A stretch of DNA of 64,000 nucleotides from Amycolatopsis sp. CA-230715 (GCF_018736145.1 NZ_CP059997.1:5455501-5519500); one strand, 5' to 3'. Counted from the stretch's first letter, positions 8,914 to 17,618 are shown. Notes: generated by a model not told the origin, from the letters alone. Numbers and translations: made by a program.

Positions 8914-9114
8914 GGGCCGCCTTCCGGAGATCGGGGTGGGAGGCCGGGGTGCCGATCCGCCGCCCGCCGGCACCCCGGCCTGCTCCGTGGACGGCTCCGT
9001 GCCGTCACTGGCCGCTTCCGCCGTTTCGCGAGTGGCCGCGGGCTGGCCGTTTCGCGCGGCGAAAGCGCTTACTGATTCAGGGTTTACTCGCCACAGCCAC
9101 CGGCAGTCAAGAAG

Positions 9115-9129
9115 CTAATCATATATTAG
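9115..9129. promoter_or_regulatory. Candidate operator in the GH105/GH28 divergent promoter region
   Basis: CTAATCATATATTAG is a perfect inverted repeat (arms CTAAT and ATTAG, 5-base spacer) inside a short AT-rich island in otherwise GC-rich DNA. It lies between two divergent pectinolytic genes, 202 bases from the GH105 start and 171 bases from the GH28 start. The rest of the 8914-9299 gap shows no open frame that looks coding. The site and composition suggest a repressor or activator site shared by both promoters. Which regulator binds is unknown; none is encoded next to it. Confidence 0.4.
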
Positions 9130-9299
9130 ATATGTTGCCCCAGATGGCCGTACCGATGACCGGGACGGGCTGGGAGACCGGGGTGGAGATCCGGCCCGAG
9201 TCTTGACGGAGCCGTGCCACGCGAGTAATTCCGGTGTGGACAGACACGCGTGACCGCCGCCGCGGTGTCCGGTGCACCTCGAAACCAAGGAGCCGGAAA

Positions 9300-10796
9300 G
9301 TGACCAGGAGAATGCTCGTGGCGGCGCTCGCCGCGATCGGGCTGGTGGCAGCCGGGGCCGAACCCGCCGTCGCCGCGCCCGCCGGCAAGGCGGAGTTCGA
9401 CGTCAGGGACTACGGCGCGAAGGGAAACGGGTCCGCGAACGACTCGCCCGCCATCGACAAGGCGATCGCCGCGGCGAACTCGGCGGGCGGCGGCACCGTC
9501 CGCGTCCCGCCGGGGACCTACAAGTCGAGCAACACCGTCCACCTCAGGAGCAACGTGACCATCCAGCTCGACGCCGGTTCGACGATCGTGGGATCGAGTT
9601 CGAAAGCTTACGACGCACCGGAACCCAACCAGTGGGACAAGTACCAGGACTACGGGCACAGCCATTTCCACAACGCGATGTTCCACGGTGACCGGCTGAC
9701 GAACATCGCGTTCACCGGTGCGGGCGCGATCGACGGCGGCGACCACCTGATCACCGGCAACCCGAAACCAGGCGAAGCCGACAAGATCCTTTCACTGACC
9801 CGCTGCGACGGATTCGTGTTGAACGGGATCAAACTCCGCAGGGGCGGGCATTTCGCCGCGCTCGTCAACGGGTGCAAGAACGTCACCTCGGACAACCTCG
9901 TGATCGATACCGCGGGCGACCGCGACGGGTGGAACATCATCAGCACCACCAACGTGCGGATCACGAACATCACGGTGGCCGCCAACGACGACGCGCTGGT
10001 GTTCAAAAGCGACTACGCGCTCGGTGCGAAGCTACCCAACGGCGCCGTGACCGTGCGCAACGCGAAGCTGTCCGCGGTGTGCTGCAACGCATTGATGTTC
10101 GGTTCGGAAACCTGCGGTGACTTCTCGAACTACCGGTTCTCCGACATCGTCATCACCCGGGCACACAAATCGGGGATCGGCATCGTTTCGATGGACGGCG
10201 CGAAGATCTCCGACGTGCACTACGAGAACATCAAGATGTCGGGCACCTATTCGCCGATCATGATGAAGATCGGCACCAGAAAGCGATGCGGGAACAATCC
10301 GGGGATCGGCACCATTTCGGGGATCACCTTCGACAACGTCACCGGCACCTACCGCGGCGGCGGTTCGTTCAGCCCGACCATTTGGGGCGCGTCCGCGGCG
10401 AACCGGGTCAGCGACGTCGGCTTCACCGGCGTCCACCTGAGCGTTCCGGGCGGAAACGGCACGATGGGCACCGGCGTGCCGAGCAACGACGCGGGCGACT
10501 ACAACCCGAAGAGCATCGGCACCCGGCCCGCGTTCGGCTGGTACCTGCACTACGCCAGCGGGATCAGGTTCACCGACAGCTCGGTCCGGTTCGCCGAGGA
10601 CGACGGCAGGCCCGCGGTGATCGCGAACGACACCGCGGACCTCACCTTCGACCGGTTCGTCGCGCAGCGCGGCAGCGGCAGCCCGTTCGACCTGGGCTTC
10701 CAGTCGTCGACCGGGTACCGCGTGACCGGCAGTGCGAACACGACCGGCGGCGCGCTTCGGGTGAACGAGAAGCCGCTCAGCGGAAGAGGCCGTTGA
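9300..10796 (+). CDS. Secreted GH28-like polygalacturonase / pectate-lyase-superfamily beta-helix enzyme
   Basis: A 498-residue secreted right-handed beta-helix protein acting on pectin. The GTG at 9300 is chosen because AAGGAG lies 7 bases upstream and gives a normal signal peptide (VTRRMLVAALAAIGLVAAGA) ending at AVAAPA. The mature N-terminus FDVRDYGAKGNGSANDSPAI is the classic start of the GH28/pectate-lyase-3 fold. The core has repeating coils and the acidic segments DGWNIISTTN and ANDDALVFKSD, matching the catalytic Asp region of GH28. Its partner is the divergent GH105 gene, so the pair would depolymerise and then trim rhamnogalacturonan. Its 3' end overlaps the converging PEP-mutase-like gene by 20 bases. 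Confidence 0.8.
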   Translation: MTRRMLVAALAAIGLVAAGAEPAVAAPAGKAEFDVRDYGAKGNGSANDSPAIDKAIAAANSAGGGTVRVPPGTYKSSNTVHLRSNVTIQLDAGSTIVGSSSKAYDAPEPNQWDKYQDYGHSHFHNAMFHGDRLTNIAFTGAGAIDGGDHLITGNPKPGEADKILSLTRCDGFVLNGIKLRRGGHFAALVNGCKNVTSDNLVIDTAGDRDGWNIISTTNVRITNITVAANDDALVFKSDYALGAKLPNGAVTVRNAKLSAVCCNALMFGSETCGDFSNYRFSDIVITRAHKSGIGIVSMDGAKISDVHYENIKMSGTYSPIMMKIGTRKRCGNNPGIGTISGITFDNVTGTYRGGGSFSPTIWGASAANRVSDVGFTGVHLSVPGGNGTMGTGVPSNDAGDYNPKSIGTRPAFGWYLHYASGIRFTDSSVRFAEDDGRPAVIANDTADLTFDRFVAQRGSGSPFDLGFQSSTGYRVTGSANTTGGALRVNEKPLSGRGR

Positions 10797-11568
10797 GGGT
10801 GCCGAAGTCGTCACCGGCGAGTGCGTCGTAGGTGCCCTCGCGGAGCATTTCCTCGGCACCGCGGCGGGCGATCGTGTACGCGGCTTGGGCGAGCCCGGAT
10901 CCGGCGCTCACCCTGGCCACCCCGGCCGCCGCGAGCGCGGAAACCGAAGGCGCACCAGGCCAGATCATGATGTTCACCGGCGCGTCCAGCCGTGCGGTCA
11001 GCGCGGAGATCGCGTCGGTGTCGATGAAGCCCGGCACGAAGATCCCGTGCGCGCCCGCGGCGAGGTACGCCTCGGCTCGCTTCGCCGTTTCGTCGAACGG
11101 CGAAGCGAGCCCGCGCAGGTACGTGTCGATGCGGGCATTGACGAACAGGTCGCCGACCGAGGCGGCGGCCGCGATGCGATCGGCCTGCGCGCCGATTTCC
11201 AGCAGGGCCGCGGTTCCGCCGTGATCGGCGTCTTCAATGTTCACGCCGACGGCTCCGGCTTCGGCCACTAGCGAAGCGGTTTCCCGCACACCTTCGGCCG
11301 TCGTGGCGTAGCCGCCTTCGATGTCGGCCGTCACCGGAACCCGCACCGCGGCGGCGATCCTGGCCACGAGGTCGACCGCGCGGTCCCGCGCCAGCTGGTC
11401 GCCGTCGGCGGAACCGAGGCTCCAGGCGACCCCCGCGCTGGTGGTCGCGACCGCGCGGGCCCCGGCCGCTTCGACGATCAGCGCGCTCGCCACATCCCAG
11501 GCGTTCGGCAGGACGAGCGGTTCGCCCTTGCGGTGCAGCGCGACGAATTCCCCGTGTTTCGCGTTCAT
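10777..11568 (-). CDS. Isocitrate lyase / PEP mutase-family protein
   Basis: A 263-residue TIM-barrel enzyme of the isocitrate lyase/phosphoenolpyruvate mutase superfamily. Seen in sequence: LVLPNAWDVASALIVEAAGA at the N-terminus, the substrate-binding TTSAGVAWSLG strand, PVTADIEGGY (metal-binding Asp and Glu) and GVNIEDAD. The KKCGH motif of true isocitrate lyases is absent, and the loop has no methylisocitrate-lyase signature, so a PEP-mutase-like C-C or P-C lyase acting on a small oxo-acid is most likely. The length is normal for this subfamily. It appears to be transcribed alone. Confidence 0.8.
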   Translation of the reverse strand: MNAKHGEFVALHRKGEPLVLPNAWDVASALIVEAAGARAVATTSAGVAWSLGSADGDQLARDRAVDLVARIAAAVRVPVTADIEGGYATTAEGVRETASLVAEAGAVGVNIEDADHGGTAALLEIGAQADRIAAAASVGDLFVNARIDTYLRGLASPFDETAKRAEAYLAAGAHGIFVPGFIDTDAISALTARLDAPVNIMIWPGAPSVSALAAAGVARVSAGSGLAQAAYTIARRGAEEMLREGTYDALAGDDFGTLNGLFR

Positions 11569-11628
11569 ACCACCGATTCGATCACGAACCGCGGTGTGCG
11601 CGCTGGCGGTTTCACGACATCACCGGGC

Positions 11629-12390
11629 TCATCCTTCGCGGTGCACCTGGAACCCGGCGAAGCTCTGTTTCACCGGCATCAGCTCGATCGTGTTGATGTT
11701 GACGTGCGGCGGTTGTGCGCTCGCCCAGTGCACGCTCTCGGCGACGTCCTCCGCGGCGAGCGGGGTCATGCCGTGATACACCGCGTCGGCCTTCGCTTGG
11801 TCGCCCTCGAACCGGACGGTGGAGAACTCGGTCTGGCTCATACCCGGTTCCACGCAGGTCACGCGGACGCCGGTGCCGTGCAGATCGCTGCGCAGGTTGA
11901 GGCTGAACTGGTGCACGAACGCCTTGGTGGCGCCGTAGACGTTGGCACCGGCGTACGGGTAGCTGCCCGCGACCGAGCCGAGGTTGATGACGTGCCCGCG
12001 CCCGCGCGCGACCATGCCGGGCAGCACCGCGCGCGTGCAGTAGGTGAGGCCCTTGACGTTGGTGTCGACCATCTGGTCCCAGTCGTCGACGTCGGCTTCC
12101 TGCGCACCCGCGAGGCCCTTCGCCAGCCCGGCGTTGTTCACCAGCACGTCGATCTCGGCGAATTCGGCAGGTAGCGCGGCGACCGCCCGCTCGACCGCGC
12201 CGCGGTCCCGCACGTCGAGCGCGAGCGCGTGCACGGCGTCACCGAACTCGTTCGTGAGCGGCTCCAGCTTTTCCGTGCGGCGCGCGGCCGCGACCACGCG
12301 CGCACCGTCCGCCGCGAAGCGCCTGGCGATGGCGGCGCCGAACCCGGAGCTCGCGCCGGTCACGAACACAGTCTGCTGCTTGTCGGCCAT
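11629..12390 (-). CDS. YdfG-like SDR-family NADP-dependent oxidoreductase
   Basis: A 253-residue classical short-chain dehydrogenase. It has the cofactor motif TGASSGFG (residues 11-18), AARR after the second strand (favouring NADP), NNAGLAKG, the catalytic Ser in LGSVAGSYPYAG and the YGATK Tyr-Lys pair. The C-terminal LMPVKQSFAGFQVHRE closely follows E. coli YdfG, a 3-hydroxy acid/serine dehydrogenase, so a short-chain hydroxy acid or aldehyde such as malonic semialdehyde is a likely substrate. It starts 9 bases after the alpha/beta-hydrolase stop and is the second gene of that operon. Confidence 0.85.
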   Translation of the reverse strand: MADKQQTVFVTGASSGFGAAIARRFAADGARVVAAARRTEKLEPLTNEFGDAVHALALDVRDRGAVERAVAALPAEFAEIDVLVNNAGLAKGLAGAQEADVDDWDQMVDTNVKGLTYCTRAVLPGMVARGRGHVINLGSVAGSYPYAGANVYGATKAFVHQFSLNLRSDLHGTGVRVTCVEPGMSQTEFSTVRFEGDQAKADAVYHGMTPLAAEDVAESVHWASAQPPHVNINTIELMPVKQSFAGFQVHREG

Positions 12391-12399
12391 GGTCGGAGT

Positions 12400-13230
12400 T
12401 CACCGTTCTCTCGATGCTTTGTGCGGTAGTGACTCTAGGAAATCGCCCAGCACGGCCGAAAACTCGGTCGGCCGTTCGAGCGTGGGCAGGTGCCCCGCGC
12501 CGTCGATCACCGCGAGCGCGGCGCCGGGGATGAGCTGGTGCAGCAACCGCGCCTCGGAGACCGGGGTGAACTCGTCCTCGCTGCCGACCACGACGAGCGC
12601 GGGCACGGCGGCGCGGCTCAACGAATCCTCGTAACCGGGCCGTTCCGCCCGTCCGCGCAGTGCCGCCGCGGCGGCTGTCGGCGCGGTGTCCCGCATCATG
12701 GCGAGCACGTGCGCGGCGACTTCGGGCTGCTCGGTGATCGTCGCGGGCGCCACCATCTTCGGCAGCACTTCTTCGGCGTAGCCGTCGATCCCTTCGGCGA
12801 GCAGCCGGTCGGCGAGCTGGTTGCGGCCGATCCTGCCCTCCGATGTTTCGGCCACTGGCGAGGTGTCCGCGAGCACGAGCCCCCTGATCCGCTCGGGGAA
12901 GAGCCGATGGCATTCCATCGCGATCTGACCGCCCATCGACAGCCCGCCGAGCACTACTCGGTGCAATCTGAGGCAATCGAGAAGTGCTTCGACGTCACGG
13001 GCGAACACGTCGAGCGTGGTCTTCTTCTGTACTGGTGTCGTGGGTGCTGTGCTGCGCCCGTAGCCGCGCAGGTCGGCGACGATGACGCGGTACCCGGCCT
13101 GGCTGAAGTGGTCGACCTGCGGTTGCCACATGGTGCGGTCGAACGGGTGGCCGTGCACGAGGACGAGCGCGTCCCCGGTGCCGACGTCGTCGTAGCCGAT
13201 CTCGATGCCGTTCACCTGTGCGGTGTTCAT
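12400..13230 (-). CDS. Alpha/beta-fold hydrolase
   Basis: A 276-residue single-domain hydrolase. The oxyanion motif is HGHPFD, the nucleophile elbow is GLSMGG (Ser about 97), the acid is in VVGSEDEFTP and the base is His in GAGHLPTLE, all in the usual order. Esterase, lactonase and haloperoxidase-like activities are all possible. It is first in a two-gene operon with the YdfG-like SDR and divergent from a MocR regulator, which probably controls it through the inverted repeat at 13266-13282. Confidence 0.85.
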   Translation of the reverse strand: MNTAQVNGIEIGYDDVGTGDALVLVHGHPFDRTMWQPQVDHFSQAGYRVIVADLRGYGRSTAPTTPVQKKTTLDVFARDVEALLDCLRLHRVVLGGLSMGGQIAMECHRLFPERIRGLVLADTSPVAETSEGRIGRNQLADRLLAEGIDGYAEEVLPKMVAPATITEQPEVAAHVLAMMRDTAPTAAAAALRGRAERPGYEDSLSRAAVPALVVVGSEDEFTPVSEARLLHQLIPGAALAVIDGAGHLPTLERPTEFSAVLGDFLESLPHKASRER

Positions 13231-13265
13231 GGTGGTCTACCTCCTTGAGTGCCGACGCTATTCGG

Positions 13266-13282
13266 TGCACTATGGGAGTGCA
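13266..13282. promoter_or_regulatory. Candidate MocR operator
   Basis: TGCACTATGGGAGTGCA is a perfect inverted repeat (arms TGCACT and AGTGCA, 5-base spacer) in the 90-base divergent gap between the hydrolase operon and the MocR gene. A third GTGCA half-site follows at 13301-13305, just before the MocR ribosome-binding site. MocR/GntR regulators typically bind repeated half-sites in exactly this kind of divergent promoter, so autoregulation together with control of the hydrolase/SDR operon is the natural reading. Confidence 0.55.
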
Positions 13283-13320
13283 ATGAAAACAATGCTCTCG
13301 GTGCAATAGGAGGCTGGCTC

Positions 13321-14643
13321 GTGGACGACCGTGACTACCGCGTGGTCGCCGATCGGATCGCGGCGGACATCGAGTCCGGGCGCCTCCGCCCCGGTGACCG
13401 GCTGCCTCCGCAGCGCCGGTTCGCGCGCCAGCACGACATCGCGAACTCGACGGCGGCGCGCGTGTACACCGATCTCGTGCGCCGCGGCCTGGTGACGGGC
13501 GAGGTGGGCCGCGGCACGTTCGTGCGGGCTGGTTCGGCCCCGGAGCACGCGCTCGCCGAGCCCGCGGACGCCCGTGTCGATCTCGAACTCAACTTCGGGG
13601 TGCTGCCGGAACAACCGGCCCTGCTCGCGGCGAGCCTGGCCGAGCTGGTCCGCCCCGGCCGGTTGCGGCACAGCCTGCGGCCGTCGGTGGTGCGGGCCGA
13701 CGATCCCACCCGCGAGGCGATCGCGTCGGCGGTTTCGGTGCCGGAATGGCGGGCGGACCCGGATCGGCTCGTGTTCACCGGCAACGGCAGGCAGGCGATC
13801 GCGGCGGCGGTGGCCGCGCTGGTGCCCTCCGGCGGGCGGCTCGGCGTCGAGGCGATCACCTATCCGGTGGTCAAAGGAATCGCGACCCGGCTGGGCGCCC
13901 AACTGGTTCCGCTGGAGATGGACGAAGAGGGCGTCACACCGGATGCGGTGCGGCGAGCGCAGGGCCTGCACGCGGTGTACCTGCAGCCCGCGCTGCACAA
14001 TCCGCTCGGTGTGACGATGTCGGCGCACCGGCGCGAGGAGATCGCGATGGTGTTGCGGCAGCGGGATCTCGCCTGCGTGGAGGACCGGATTTACGCGTTC
14101 CTGCGGCCGGAGCTGCCGCCGCTGGCCGCGCTCGCGCCGGAACGCGTGGTGGTGGTCGACGGGTTTTCCAAACGGGTGTCGCCCGGCCTGACGCTGGGGG
14201 TCGCGGTGGTGCCGGACGGGCTCGGCGGGAAGGTCTCGGGCGCGGTGCGGTCCGGGGTCTGGGCGCCGGCGTCGTTCGCGCTGGACGCCGTCACCCAGTG
14301 GATCTCCGACGGCACGGTCGCCACCCTGGAACGGGGCAAGCGCCGTGACGCCGCCGCGCGGCAGGAGCTGCTGCGCACGCGGTTGGCCGGGTTCGTGGTG
14401 CACGCCGATTCCGCCGCCTACCACGCCTGGTGGGAGTTGCCGGAGCCGTGGCGCGCGGAGACCTTCGTCGCCGCGGCGGCGCGGGCCGGGATCGCCGTGA
14501 CACCGGCTGCCGCGTTCACCGTCGGCTCCGGTCTCGCCCCGGCGGCCGTCCGGCTCGCACTGTCCGCGCCACCTGTGTCCACAGTGGACAAGGCGCTGGG
14601 TGCGCTCGCCGGGCTCGCCGCGGAAGGGTCCGACTTCGAATGA
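13321..14643 (+). CDS. MocR-type GntR/aminotransferase transcriptional regulator
   Basis: A 440-residue PLP-dependent regulator. The start at 13321 is a GTG with a near-perfect AGGAGG 7 bases upstream; the upstream ATG would add an implausible leader. Residues about 5-70 are a GntR winged helix (DYRVVADRIAADIESGRLRP, then QHDIANSTAARVYTDLVRRG). Residues about 110-435 are a fold-type I aminotransferase with YLQPALHNPLGVTMS, CVEDRIYAFL and the PLP-lysine in VVDGFSKRVSPGL. Family members bind PLP or PLP-amino acid adducts and control amine or amino-acid genes. The likely target is the divergent hydrolase/SDR operon. Confidence 0.9.
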   Translation: MDDRDYRVVADRIAADIESGRLRPGDRLPPQRRFARQHDIANSTAARVYTDLVRRGLVTGEVGRGTFVRAGSAPEHALAEPADARVDLELNFGVLPEQPALLAASLAELVRPGRLRHSLRPSVVRADDPTREAIASAVSVPEWRADPDRLVFTGNGRQAIAAAVAALVPSGGRLGVEAITYPVVKGIATRLGAQLVPLEMDEEGVTPDAVRRAQGLHAVYLQPALHNPLGVTMSAHRREEIAMVLRQRDLACVEDRIYAFLRPELPPLAALAPERVVVVDGFSKRVSPGLTLGVAVVPDGLGGKVSGAVRSGVWAPASFALDAVTQWISDGTVATLERGKRRDAAARQELLRTRLAGFVVHADSAAYHAWWELPEPWRAETFVAAAARAGIAVTPAAAFTVGSGLAPAAVRLALSAPPVSTVDKALGALAGLAAEGSDFE

Positions 14644-14712
14644 CCGGATCGGTCCGCTTCCGGACCCGATGATGCCTTACCGGCGGTGCGGGCACGCGGC
14701 AAGACTGGGGAC

Positions 14713-15297
14713 ATGAAGAGAGCACTCGTCGTGATCGACGTCCAGGAGTCCTTCCGCCAGCGTCCGGATTGGGAGCTCGCGTCCGATCCGGATGTCGCGG
14801 ACAAGGTCGCCGTGCTGGTGGACGCGGCGCGGGCGCGGGACGAGCTGGTGATCTGGGTCCTGCATACCGAGCCGGGCTCGGGCACGGTGTTCGACCCGGA
14901 GTCGGGGCACGTGCGTCTGATGGCGGGCCTCGTGCCTGCCGACGATGAGCCGGTGCTGCGCAAGACCGCGCACAATGCGTTCACCACAACGAATCTGCAG
15001 CAGCTCCTGACGGTCGCCGGGATCGGCTCGCTGGCGGTCTGCGGTATTCGCACGGAGCAGTGCTGCGAGACGACCGCACGCCTCGCGTCCGATCTGGGGT
15101 ATGCGGTCGAGTTCGTGATCGACGGCACCGCGACCACGCCGACCCCGCACCGCGACGCGCCGGATGATCTCTCCGATCCGCGCACGCTCCGCGTCGAGGA
15201 CATCATCGCCCGCACCGAGTACGCGCTGGCGGGCCGGTTCGCCACGATCACCACGGTCGCCGAGTTCGCGGGCGCCCCGGTGGCCGGAGTACGCTGA
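14713..15297 (+). CDS. Isochorismatase-family cysteine hydrolase
   Basis: A 194-residue cysteine hydrolase. The catalytic triad is visible: Asp in VIDVQESF, Lys in LRKTAHNAF and Cys in the GIRTEQCCE turn, with the cis-peptide Gly-Ile before it. The start at 14713 places VVIDVQ at the usual position about 8 residues in; an ATG 27 bases earlier is less likely. Substrates in this family range from isochorismate to nicotinamide and carbamates. No isochorismate pathway genes are nearby, so the name is family-level only. It lies 7 bases before the GlxA-type regulator and is probably co-transcribed with it. Confidence 0.85.
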   Translation: MKRALVVIDVQESFRQRPDWELASDPDVADKVAVLVDAARARDELVIWVLHTEPGSGTVFDPESGHVRLMAGLVPADDEPVLRKTAHNAFTTTNLQQLLTVAGIGSLAVCGIRTEQCCETTARLASDLGYAVEFVIDGTATTPTPHRDAPDDLSDPRTLRVEDIIARTEYALAGRFATITTVAEFAGAPVAGVR

Positions 15298-15304
15298 CCG
15301 GATC

Positions 15305-16231
15305 GTGACCACCGTTGCTTTTCTTCTTGCCCCGAACGTGCACCTGCTGGACCTCGCCGGCCCCGCGCAGGTGTTCTCGACGGCTGCCGATCTCGGGCTC
15401 GGCTACGAGTTGACCTATGTGGCCGACGCCGAGGAAGTGCCGACGGCGCAAGGTATTCCGTTGAAGGCGGGTACCGCGTGGCCGGAGCTGACCTCGGCGG
15501 ATCTGGTCTTGGTGCCGGGCTGGCGTGCGGCGCGCCCGCCCGGCACGGGCCCGCTCAGCGAGGCGGCGCTGCGCAGGGTGCGGCAGCATCACGCGGTCGG
15601 TGGTCCGGTCGCCAGTGTGTGCGCGGGCGCGGACGCGCTGGGCAGGGCGGGTTTGCTGGACGGGCGCCGCTGCACGACGCATCACGATGTGCAGGACGAA
15701 CTGGCTTGCCGTTACCCGAAGGCGCACGTGGTGCGCGATGTTTTGTACGTCGAGGACAGCGGCATCATCACTTCGGCCGGTATCGCGAGCGGTATCGATC
15801 TCGCGCTGCATCTCGTCGCGACCAGGCATGGCCCTGGCGCGGCCGCCCGGATCGCGAGGTCGATGGTCGTCTATGCCCGTCGCAACGGTGACGCGCAGCA
15901 GACGAGCGCGATGTTGCGGCACCGCGCGCATCTGAGTGATGTCGTGCACCGCGCGCAGGACTTGATCGATGCCAGGTTCACCGACCGTCTCCCGCTCACC
16001 GAGCTGGCGAAGGCCACGGGTTGCAGCGAACGAACGCTCACCAGGCTGTTCTCCACCACGACCGGCTTGACCCCGTTGCGCTATCAGCAAATGCTCCGCC
16101 TGGAGCGCGCCGAGCATTTGATCAACGACGGCTCCCCGGTGGAGTCCGCGGCCCGCGCGGTCGGTTTCGAGGACGCCAGGATGCTCCGCAGGCTCCGTTC
16201 GCGCGCGGCGCTGGAACTGCGCGCAGGGTAA
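15305..16231 (+). CDS. GlxA-type AraC regulator with DJ-1/PfpI domain
   Basis: A 308-residue regulator. Residues about 1-165 are a DJ-1/PfpI-like domain (VAFLLAPNVHLLDLAGPAQV, then the nucleophile-elbow-like SVCAGADALGRAGLLDG). Residues about 205-300 are an AraC HTH pair (LPLTELAKATGCSERTLTRL, then SPVESAARAVGFEDARMLRR). The GTG at 15305 is the first sensible start, 7 bases after the isochorismatase stop. Such proteins usually regulate the enzyme next door, here the isochorismatase. Its 3' end is overlapped by 110 bases by the converging HNH gene as that gene is currently read, an overlap that disappears if that gene's frameshift is corrected. Confidence 0.85.
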   Translation: MTTVAFLLAPNVHLLDLAGPAQVFSTAADLGLGYELTYVADAEEVPTAQGIPLKAGTAWPELTSADLVLVPGWRAARPPGTGPLSEAALRRVRQHHAVGGPVASVCAGADALGRAGLLDGRRCTTHHDVQDELACRYPKAHVVRDVLYVEDSGIITSAGIASGIDLALHLVATRHGPGAAARIARSMVVYARRNGDAQQTSAMLRHRAHLSDVVHRAQDLIDARFTDRLPLTELAKATGCSERTLTRLFSTTTGLTPLRYQQMLRLERAEHLINDGSPVESAARAVGFEDARMLRRLRSRAALELRAG

Positions 16232-17387
16232 GGATTTCACGTCCCAAGCACCCCGGATGTCGCTGATTTCTCGGTGATGACCTGCTCGCCGGCGTGGTCA
16301 CGATCAGCGTCCCGTCTTCGTCGTCGGTGTCGAATTTCCAGCCGGGCTCGTCTTTCAGCAGGTGGTGGATTCGGCACAGCGGGCGGAGGTTGACCTTGTC
16401 GGTGCGGCCGCCGTCGGCCCATGCGGTGGCGTGGTCGAGGTCGGTGAACTGGGCGGGCCGGTTGCAGCCCGGCATGCAGCAGGTGCGGTGCCGGACCTGG
16501 GTGTACAGTGCCACGGGTTTCGGCGCGCGGTAGCTGGCGCGCCCCATGTCGCACGGCAGCCCGGTGATCGGATCGCGCACGATTCGCCGCCAGGTCGAAT
16601 TCGACGAGAACGCGATCTCGCGCGCCAGCTCCGCCGAAATGTCGCCGTATCCGGCAAGTTCGGCCGTGTTGTCCTGCAGGCGAAGCAAGGTGGGCAGGTC
16701 CACGTACACGAAGATCTCCGCACGCGGCGACCCCGTACCCGGCCCTTGCAAACACCGCTGCGCCAACGCATCCGCCCGAAGCTGATCCATCGTTCGCTGG
16801 TCACCCTGCTGCTTCAACCGCCGCGCTTCGCGATCGCACGCGGCGTAGATCGCCTGAGCCCGATCCGTGGGAAGTTGCGCGAACAGGGTCGACGACCCGT
16901 GATCCCCGTGCCGAATCTCCAACACCCGCAAGCTTTCCTTTTCCTTGCGCCGCCGCTCGTATCCCTCCGGATCAACCTGCAGCATGATTCGGTTCACGAC
17001 CCGCCGCAGCGCCGACGCATCACGAACATCGAACCGCCCCACCAACAACGAATCAACTTCGCGCGCCAGTTCCTCCGACAAGCACTCGGTGGCAGAAAAC
17101 ACCCGCGAAGCCCCATACTCGTCAATCAGACCACTTTCCAGCGCCCTCAACGTACAAGGCAAATACGAGGTCAACGCGACAGCGAGCGCCGCCCGCTTCT
17201 CCGCCGCAGCCTTGGAAATCCTGCACACCAAAGCAACCTCGGCCACCGCAGATCTTCGCGAGCACAACCGAACCACCTCCGCTATGCCACGCAACTCACA
17301 AGCACTCTCCCAACACCGCCGACCACGCCGCTCGGCAAGAAAGGAAACGGTAGACGAAACACTCTGAAACACATCATCAATACCCAC
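16122..17387 (-). CDS. DUF222/HNH endonuclease (REP13E12 type), C-terminus frameshifted
   Basis: Encodes a 421-residue protein of the DUF222-HNH (13E12 repeat) family. DUF222 covers about residues 30-260 (RHGDHGSSTLFAQLPTDRAQ, then AIYAACDREARR). The HNH nuclease lies at about 300-360: the CCMPGC zinc pair, TDLDHATAWADGG (catalytic DH) and NLRPLCRIHHLLKDEPGW. Start is GTG at 17387, directly after a TAGAAT box. The last 45 or so residues (RSSPRNQRHPGC onward) look non-native. In the next frame the DNA reads GEQVITEKSATSGVLGT then stops at 16237, which matches family C-termini and ends 5 bases after the AraC stop. A one-base slip near 16287-16293 (sequence error or real mutation) is likely. Confidence 0.85.
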   Translation of the reverse strand: MGIDDVFQSVSSTVSFLAERRGRRCWESACELRGIAEVVRLCSRRSAVAEVALVCRISKAAAEKRAALAVALTSYLPCTLRALESGLIDEYGASRVFSATECLSEELAREVDSLLVGRFDVRDASALRRVVNRIMLQVDPEGYERRRKEKESLRVLEIRHGDHGSSTLFAQLPTDRAQAIYAACDREARRLKQQGDQRTMDQLRADALAQRCLQGPGTGSPRAEIFVYVDLPTLLRLQDNTAELAGYGDISAELAREIAFSSNSTWRRIVRDPITGLPCDMGRASYRAPKPVALYTQVRHRTCCMPGCNRPAQFTDLDHATAWADGGRTDKVNLRPLCRIHHLLKDEPGWKFDTDDEDGTLIVTTPASRSSPRNQRHPGCLGREILTLRAVPAPRANGACGASWRPRNRPRGPRTPPGSRR

Positions 17388-17399
17388 AAGACAATTCTA
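17388..17399 (-). promoter_or_regulatory. Probable leaderless promoter -10 element of DUF222/HNH gene
   Basis: On the minus strand TAGAAT is followed by six bases (TGTCTT) and then the GTG start. This spacing puts the transcription start at or within a base of the start codon, as in leaderless actinobacterial genes, and no ribosome-binding site is present. The same arrangement (GCGGTAGAATTG, six bases to GTG) stands before the second HNH gene at 32760, so the box is conserved between paralogs whose coding parts have diverged. Confidence 0.55.
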
Positions 17400-17618
17400 C
17401 CGCCCATCCCAAAGAACGACCTCACCCAAAAGAGGTACACTGACATTAACAGTCAGTATGCACTTTGGTGGCAACCAACAAGCCAACGCAACACGACAAC
17501 ATCCCCAGCCACCCACACCAAGCCCCGCCCACACAACGCAACCACCACAAAAACCGAAGCGTCCCAACCACAGCCACAACCGCAGCCCCACGAACGAAAG
17601 CCGACCACGATGCCCGTT

